Assembly (NCBI GenBank): GCA_003266075.1
Contig: MUZZ01000073.1
Location: 5,629-17,052 of the forward strand
Origin: Methanosphaera sp. rholeuAM74
Lineage (GTDB): Archaea > Methanobacteriota > Methanobacteria > Methanobacteriales > Methanobacteriaceae
Length of the DNA: 11,424 nucleotides
Reading direction: 5' to 3'
Positions 7,980 through 11,424 of this stretch are shown one piece after another (position 1 is the first letter of the stretch; the number at the start of each line of letters is the position of its first letter). The translations under genes were made by a program, and so were the position numbers. The notes under the pieces were generated by a model, which was not told the origin of the DNA, did not search any database, and saw only the letters and a list, made by a program, of their open reading frames with translations.

Positions 7980-8449
7980 TCTCTGAATAAGTACATATGC
8001 TTTCATAATCATACTATAATAAGTTATCATATACTTATACCGGACATGATAAGTACTAATGGGTGTCTTGATAAGTAATCAACTATAGCTGTTAACAATT
8101 AAAAATTTAAAATAATAAATATAGGAACATACAATAGTATTACTAAAAAAGGGGAAAATTGGTTTTATGCTAACACCCACACTATAAAAAAACAACAACC
8201 AAGATGCATAGACATAAATAAATCAAAAAGTGAGAACATTCAAAAAAAAAATTACAAATTAAACTACAATCACAAATGAACGAAATACTAATACAATTAA
8301 GCTTAAAAAATATACAGACTTATTAAACAAAATGAAAAACATCAATAAAAGAACAAATAGAAGAACTATTATCAAGACTAAACACAACTATGAAAAACAG
8401 AATAGACAAAAAAAGTGACCGAAATGTAATAAGTTTATTGGTAGCATAA
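7980..8449 (+). pseudogene. Decayed coding sequence, part 2 (unrecognised protein)
   Basis: From 7980 to 8276 one plus-strand frame has only two stops (TAA at 8076 and 8100) in about 99 codons, where many more would be expected in this AT-rich DNA. It includes a 58-codon open run (8103-8276) with text such as YNSITKKGENWFYANTHTIKK. At an A10 run (8242-8251) a second frame takes over without a break in character: helical text LQIKLQSQMNEILIQLSLKN, two stops (TAA and TGA), then SIKEQIEELLSRLNTTMKNR and onward to VISLLVA and a TAA at 8447-8449. This is the pattern of a gene broken by a homopolymer frameshift and point stops. No family was recognised. It may be the 3' part of the same dead gene as 7387-7867. 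Confidence 0.45.
7986..8078. repeat. Cluster of AATAAGTA / GATAAGTA motifs
   Basis: The core ATAAGT occurs at 7987-7992, 8019-8024, 8049-8054 and 8071-8076, and inverted as ACTTAT at 8033-8038. Two of them share the longer word TGATAAGTA (8047-8055 and 8069-8077), 22 bases apart, which is about two DNA turns. The 8019/8033 pair forms a short inverted repeat. It could be an operator cluster, but it overlaps the decayed coding region and AT-rich DNA produces such words easily. Confidence 0.25.
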
Positions 8450-8716
8450 TCTTTAAATGCTAAATCTAATCATAGAACTACCTAGACAGTATGTTGTTAT
8501 CGATACGTTGCACGTTTAATAGGTTAACAATAGATACCTGGGGAGTGGCTATTGTTTTGGACTCATATATTGCATTGTATGATTATGACTATTTTTGGTT
8601 GAATGCTTATTAGTGGCTTCAGTTATTAAATGATGGAATTATCTTTTATTCAATGATTCTTCAAAGTTGTTCAAAAAATATAGTTTTAGATGGGGAATAC
8701 TAACTATATTAGCATA

Positions 8717-8729
8717 ATCTTTTTATAAC
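8717..8729 (+). promoter_or_regulatory. Possible TATA region of the small secreted-protein gene
   Basis: The sequence AATCTTTTTATAA resembles an archaeal BRE plus TATA arrangement and would start transcripts near 8750, leaving a leader of about 90 bases. An alternative is ATTTAAATATAG at about 8743-8754, giving a leader of about 65 bases. Neither can be preferred by eye. Confidence 0.22.
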
Positions 8730-8825
8730 AAGTAGGTAATAGATTTAAATATAGTTTTAAAATAGGACATGGAGTATTATGTTATAAGATTAAGTGGATT
8801 ATTGGGAAAAAAATACTTTGAATAT

Positions 8826-8833
8826 GAGGAGAT
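8826..8833 (+). promoter_or_regulatory. Ribosome binding site deciding the start of the small secreted protein
   Basis: GAGGAGAT, a partial match to GGAGGTGAT, ends eight bases before the ATG at 8842. That spacing favours 8842 over the upstream in-frame ATGs at 8794 and 8824. The 8842 start also places the hydrophobic signal peptide directly at the N-terminus. Confidence 0.55.
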
Positions 8834-8841
8834 GTTATTTT

Positions 8842-9294
8842 ATGAATTTTAAATTATTAACTATTTTAGGGTTGATTCTTTTAACACTTTGCAGTATCAC
8901 AGCAATCCATGCTGATACTTATGTTATTGGAAACACGTCTTTTTCACTGGATGATGGATATGCTCTCTCAGAAAAGGGTAATAATATTATGCTATATAAT
9001 GATGACTACGTGATTACTCTGTCTGAGATTCCATATGCTAATAATAGTGGACTTAAGAGAACCCTTATCAAAATGGGCTATAATTTTATTGGAGAAAGAA
9101 ATTATACCTTTGATGGTGTTAAAATTAACCAACAAAACTATAATAACGATGGCGTAAACACTTGTGTATATAGTTTTAAAAAGAATGGTCATAATTATGT
9201 TATTTCATTAAACTTATTGGAAAACAAGACTATACCTGAGTATGAGGATAACCCTGTTACTCAAATAATTGATACGATGAAAGTCGAACATTAA
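8842..9294 (+). CDS. Small secreted protein of unknown function, 150 aa
   Basis: I do not recognise a named family. From the ATG at 8842 the protein starts with a clear signal peptide: MNFK, a hydrophobic core through about residue 18, and a likely cut after AIHA24. The mature part of about 126 residues is soluble, rich in Asn, Tyr and Ile, and looks like an alpha/beta fold. It has the elements FSLDDGYALSEKGNNIMLYN, DYVITLSEI, an amphipathic helix around residues 70-80, FDGVKINQQNY, and a hydrophobic strand HNYVISLNLL. It has one Cys (C108) and no lipobox, so it is probably released or wall-associated. Small secreted proteins with this 'N-terminal signal plus GY..GN.I..YN.D' character are familiar from Methanobacteriales genomes, but that is a recollection, not a match. 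A longer start at 8794 would put 16 extra residues before the signal peptide and is less likely. It is convergent with the helicase gene. Confidence 0.8.
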   Translation: MNFKLLTILGLILLTLCSITAIHADTYVIGNTSFSLDDGYALSEKGNNIMLYNDDYVITLSEIPYANNSGLKRTLIKMGYNFIGERNYTFDGVKINQQNYNNDGVNTCVYSFKKNGHNYVISLNLLENKTIPEYEDNPVTQIIDTMKVEH

Positions 9295-9384
9295 CTGATT
9301 AAATACTTCCTATTATGATATAAACTATTACTGGAAAATTAATGGATGATATGGAATACGGTTAGTGATTTTATATCCTCCAAA

Positions 9385-9396
9385 GATTTTTTCTTG
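9385..9396 (+). terminator. Possible T-rich terminator of the small secreted-protein gene
   Basis: A T6 run (9387-9392) within GATTTTTTCTTG lies about 95 bases past the stop codon at 9294. It is the only clear T-run on the plus strand in the convergent gap of 172 bases before the helicase stop. For the helicase on the minus strand no comparable T-run is visible in the gap, so its terminator was not identified. Confidence 0.25.
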
Positions 9397-9466
9397 ATGA
9401 AAATGCTGATAAATAACCTATTATGAGCAGAACCCATTCCAAATTCCATGATTATCTAGTCTATCC

Positions 9467-11362
9467 CTAATTGTATGTTGCATATTTTAGTAACCTCTTA
9501 TATGTCTTGTTTGTTTCTAGAGTGTTTTTGTTTCCTATTATCACTAGTTTACGTTTTGCCCTTGTTAGTGCCACGTTTAGTCTTCTCATGTCGCTTAGAA
9601 ATCCCATGTCTGCCCTGTTGTTGCTTCGTACTGTGGAGATTATTATTACTTGCTTTTCTCGACCCTGGAATCCATCCACACTATTTACTTCTATGTCTGT
9701 TTCTTGTGAAATCTCTGTTACTTGGTCTGTGTATGGTGTGATTATTCCTATGTCATCCTCGTTGATTCCACTTTGAATGTATTTTTGTGTTACTTGTATT
9801 ACTAGGTCTTTTTCCAGTGGGTTTGTGTATGATGTGGAGTCATTGAGTTGCTTTTCGGTGTTGTTTTGCATTTGTGATGTGTCTATGAAGGTGATTGCTT
9901 TTTCGTCTATGGTGTCTGTGAGATCTTTTATTGTTATGTCCCTGTTTTTGTCTGCTGTTTGTAGTTTGTCGTGGTAGAATTCTGTGTTTGAGAATTGCAT
10001 GAGCTGTTGGTTCATCCTGTATTGTGTATCGAGTAGTTCTGATTTTTCAGGGTACTTTCTTATTAGTGACTCGAATAGTGTTTTTTCTAGTGGTCTTGCG
10101 TTGCTGTTTATGATTGTTGGTGGTAGCTGTTTGTGGTCTCCTGCTAGGATGAATTTACGTGCCTTGGATATTGGTATAAGGTTGCTTGGTATTGTTGTCT
10201 GGCTTGCCTCGTCTATTATCGCTACGTCAAATTTTTCGTCTTTTATGACTTCTAGTGCTGCTGATGAGTTGGTTGTGAATATTATGTTGTTTTCTGTGAT
10301 TACTTCTGGTATTATCTTGTCTTCTAGTGAATGTATCTTCTCGTATAGTTGTCCTATTTTTTCTTTGTAGTCTATCCATCGTGCCATGGATTGTATTGTG
10401 TTTTTATCTATTCCCCTAGTGGATTTATGTTTTTGCGCGTACTTTTTTATCTGGTTATCTGTTAATCCTTTGCTGTTTTGTTGTGTTGGCTTTGTGTAGT
10501 AGTTTAGTTCTTCTGTGTATTCCTCGATTACTTGGTAGTAGCCTTGTAGTTTGTTGTTTGATGGGTGTTCGAGTATCTTGGATTCTAGTGAGTATTTCCT
10601 GTTTTCTGGGCTTATTCTCTTGGTTTGACCTAGTCTTAGGAGGTTGTCTGTTATTGGCATACGTTTTAGTAGGTTGTCTACTGCCGTGTTGCTTTCTGCT
10701 GTTACAAGTATTTTTGAACCTTTTCTGTTTTCTTGTAGTATTATCTCGGTTAGTGTTCTTGTTTTTCCTGTTCCAAATGGTCCGTGTATGAGGTGGAAGT
10801 CCTTGGTGGTTAATGATTTTTCTACTGCTCTTTTCTGGGATGGGTTTAATGATTTGTCGTAGTAGTCTACTTCTATGGTGGTGTTGTTTTTTTGTGGCTG
10901 TTTTAGTTGTAGGTGGTATGATAGTGCGTCCTTTGATTGTTTTGTTAATTCTTTGAGGTTGTCTTCCATTCTCTTGAATGTTACATCGTTTACGTATAGG
11001 TCTATTTGTACTTCCTCTTTTAATGCCCATCGTGGCACTTTTTTGTCGAAGCTTAGTTGTATGTATTTGTTGCCCTTGTCTGTTACTGTTGCTACTAGTA
11101 GTGTTTGTAGGGGGTTGGACTTGCTTACTATCACCCTGTCGGAGATATTGATTTTGGTTTCTATGGGCTTTGATCTGCCGTATTGTACTAGTGTTAATCC
11201 GTATTCCTTTGATAGTTTCTTTCCTGTTAGGGATGTTATGGTGTGACCTATGAGTTCTCTTTCATATGGTGAGAGGTATTTGATTTCACTTACCATGGTA
11301 ACTGTTTCTTCTTCTCGTTCGTAGTCTATTAACGTTATTAGTTCTTCTATGTACTTTTTCAT
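9467..11362 (-). CDS. UPF1/IGHMBP2-like superfamily 1B DNA/RNA helicase, 631 aa
   Basis: This is an ATP-driven helicase or translocase of the DNA2/NAM7 (UPF1-like) group; archaeal members such as MJ0104 have similar length. All core motifs are present, numbered from the ATG at 11362. They are a Q-type motif LNPSQ (172-176), Walker A GPFGTGKT (194-201), motif Ia around VTAESNTAVDNLLKR (220-234), and Walker B DEAS (384-387). Then come motif III GDHKQLPP (408-415), QYRM (447-450), VDGFQGRE (562-569) and VALTRAK (597-603) with the arginine finger. Residues about 65-130 resemble the small beta-barrel (1B-type) domain before the core, and about 265-355 is a charged helical insertion. No zinc-binding CH domain or R3H domain is seen. 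A GTG at 11374 would add four residues, but it lies inside the GGTGA site, so the ATG is preferred. The stop is TAG. The in vivo substrate, DNA or RNA, cannot be told. Confidence 0.92.
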   Translation of the reverse strand: MKKYIEELITLIDYEREEETVTMVSEIKYLSPYERELIGHTITSLTGKKLSKEYGLTLVQYGRSKPIETKINISDRVIVSKSNPLQTLLVATVTDKGNKYIQLSFDKKVPRWALKEEVQIDLYVNDVTFKRMEDNLKELTKQSKDALSYHLQLKQPQKNNTTIEVDYYDKSLNPSQKRAVEKSLTTKDFHLIHGPFGTGKTRTLTEIILQENRKGSKILVTAESNTAVDNLLKRMPITDNLLRLGQTKRISPENRKYSLESKILEHPSNNKLQGYYQVIEEYTEELNYYTKPTQQNSKGLTDNQIKKYAQKHKSTRGIDKNTIQSMARWIDYKEKIGQLYEKIHSLEDKIIPEVITENNIIFTTNSSAALEVIKDEKFDVAIIDEASQTTIPSNLIPISKARKFILAGDHKQLPPTIINSNARPLEKTLFESLIRKYPEKSELLDTQYRMNQQLMQFSNTEFYHDKLQTADKNRDITIKDLTDTIDEKAITFIDTSQMQNNTEKQLNDSTSYTNPLEKDLVIQVTQKYIQSGINEDDIGIITPYTDQVTEISQETDIEVNSVDGFQGREKQVIIISTVRSNNRADMGFLSDMRRLNVALTRAKRKLVIIGNKNTLETNKTYKRLLKYATYN

Positions 11363-11370
11363 AATTTGAT

Positions 11371-11376
11371 TCACCC
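11371..11376 (-). promoter_or_regulatory. Ribosome binding site of the helicase gene, overlapping a false GTG start
   Basis: On the minus strand these bases read GGGTGA, containing GGTGA, the same core as at the adhesin gene (GGTGAT). It ends eight bases before the ATG at 11362. The in-frame GTG (11372-11374) that would extend the protein by four residues is part of this site and so is unlikely to be the start. Confidence 0.65.
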
Positions 11377-11424
11377 ATTGGTATTTGTTAGAGATTATGT
11401 TTTGATAATTATTTGTTGATGAGA

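Larger units (their letters stand above)
8450..8841. other. Non-coding stretch upstream of the small secreted-protein gene
   Basis: No gene is supported here. One plus-strand frame from ATG 8491 to 8702 has a single in-frame TAG (8611-8613) in about 70 codons, but it has no ribosome binding site and no recognisable content. The word TAGCATAATCTTT is repeated exactly at 8442-8454 and 8710-8722, and AATATAGTTTTA at 8677-8688 and 8748-8759. Compared with the preceding 1 kb, the plus strand shifts from A/C-rich to T/G-rich at about 8490. The region probably holds the promoter of the downstream gene. Confidence 0.4.

Noticed and set aside
8060..8179. TGGGTGT (8060-8066) and ACACCCA (8173-8179) as paired sites
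   Set aside because: Only seven bases match, the copies are far apart, and no other signal links them.
7324..8440. Imperfect inverted repeat (CAATAAATCTTATT at 7324-7337 against AATAAGTTTATTG at 8428-8440) as possible insertion-sequence ends
   Set aside because: The match is short, AT-rich and needs a gap, the right copy lies inside the last readable codons, and no target duplication is seen.
8611..8613. TAG as pyrrolysine codon
   Set aside because: The helicase gene ends in TAG, no pyrrolysine genes are present in the window, and the surrounding frame lacks a ribosome binding site.
7042..8841. CRISPR array, tRNA or box C/D RNA in the long gene-free region
   Set aside because: There are no regularly spaced repeats, no cloverleaf or T-loop sequence, and no properly paired C and D boxes.
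10455..11030. Minus-strand open frame of 191 codons, very basic, in another frame of the helicase gene
   Set aside because: It overlaps the helicase core motifs in a shifted frame, and its Lys/Arg/Thr/Gln text is a frame shadow of A-rich codons.

Overview
The window looks like archaeal DNA from the Methanobacteriales, most likely Methanosphaera, with Methanobrevibacter the next candidate. It is strongly AT-rich, and the coding strands are rich in A and C. Ribosome binding sites resemble GGTGAT, the archaeal 16S-complementary form. A 2232-residue Asn/Thr-rich secreted beta-helix protein dominates the window; it matches the large 'Asn/Thr-rich' or adhesin-like proteins known from gut methanogens. 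The organism is inferred from these features, not from a marker gene.

Layout, left to right. Positions 1-342 are non-coding and hold a short hairpin and an unusual purine/G-rich tract just past the stop codon of the big gene. Positions 343-7041 (minus) encode the giant adhesin-like protein: signal peptide, a long beta-helix with internal repeats of about 73 residues, a second type of beta-helix built on FxxN motifs, an Ig-like spacer, a NosD-like third helix, an Ig-like domain, a ten-heptad coiled coil, then three Ig-like domains. Positions 7042-8841 have no intact gene. About 7387-8449 of this reads as decayed coding sequence on the plus strand: long, nearly stop-free stretches in changing frames, with one frame change lying at an A10 run. 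Positions 8842-9294 (plus) encode a small secreted protein of unknown function. Positions 9467-11362 (minus) encode a complete UPF1/IGHMBP2-like superfamily 1B helicase, convergent with the small gene.

The three intact genes do not form an operon or an evident pathway. The two secreted proteins probably act at the cell surface and the helicase is an independent housekeeping-type enzyme. I found no CRISPR array, tRNA, rRNA, intact transposase or recognisable defence system. The most interesting items are the heptad-regular, sequon-bearing coiled coil in the adhesin, its internal 73-residue repeats, the decayed gene region, and the C-rich 3' end of the adhesin transcript.
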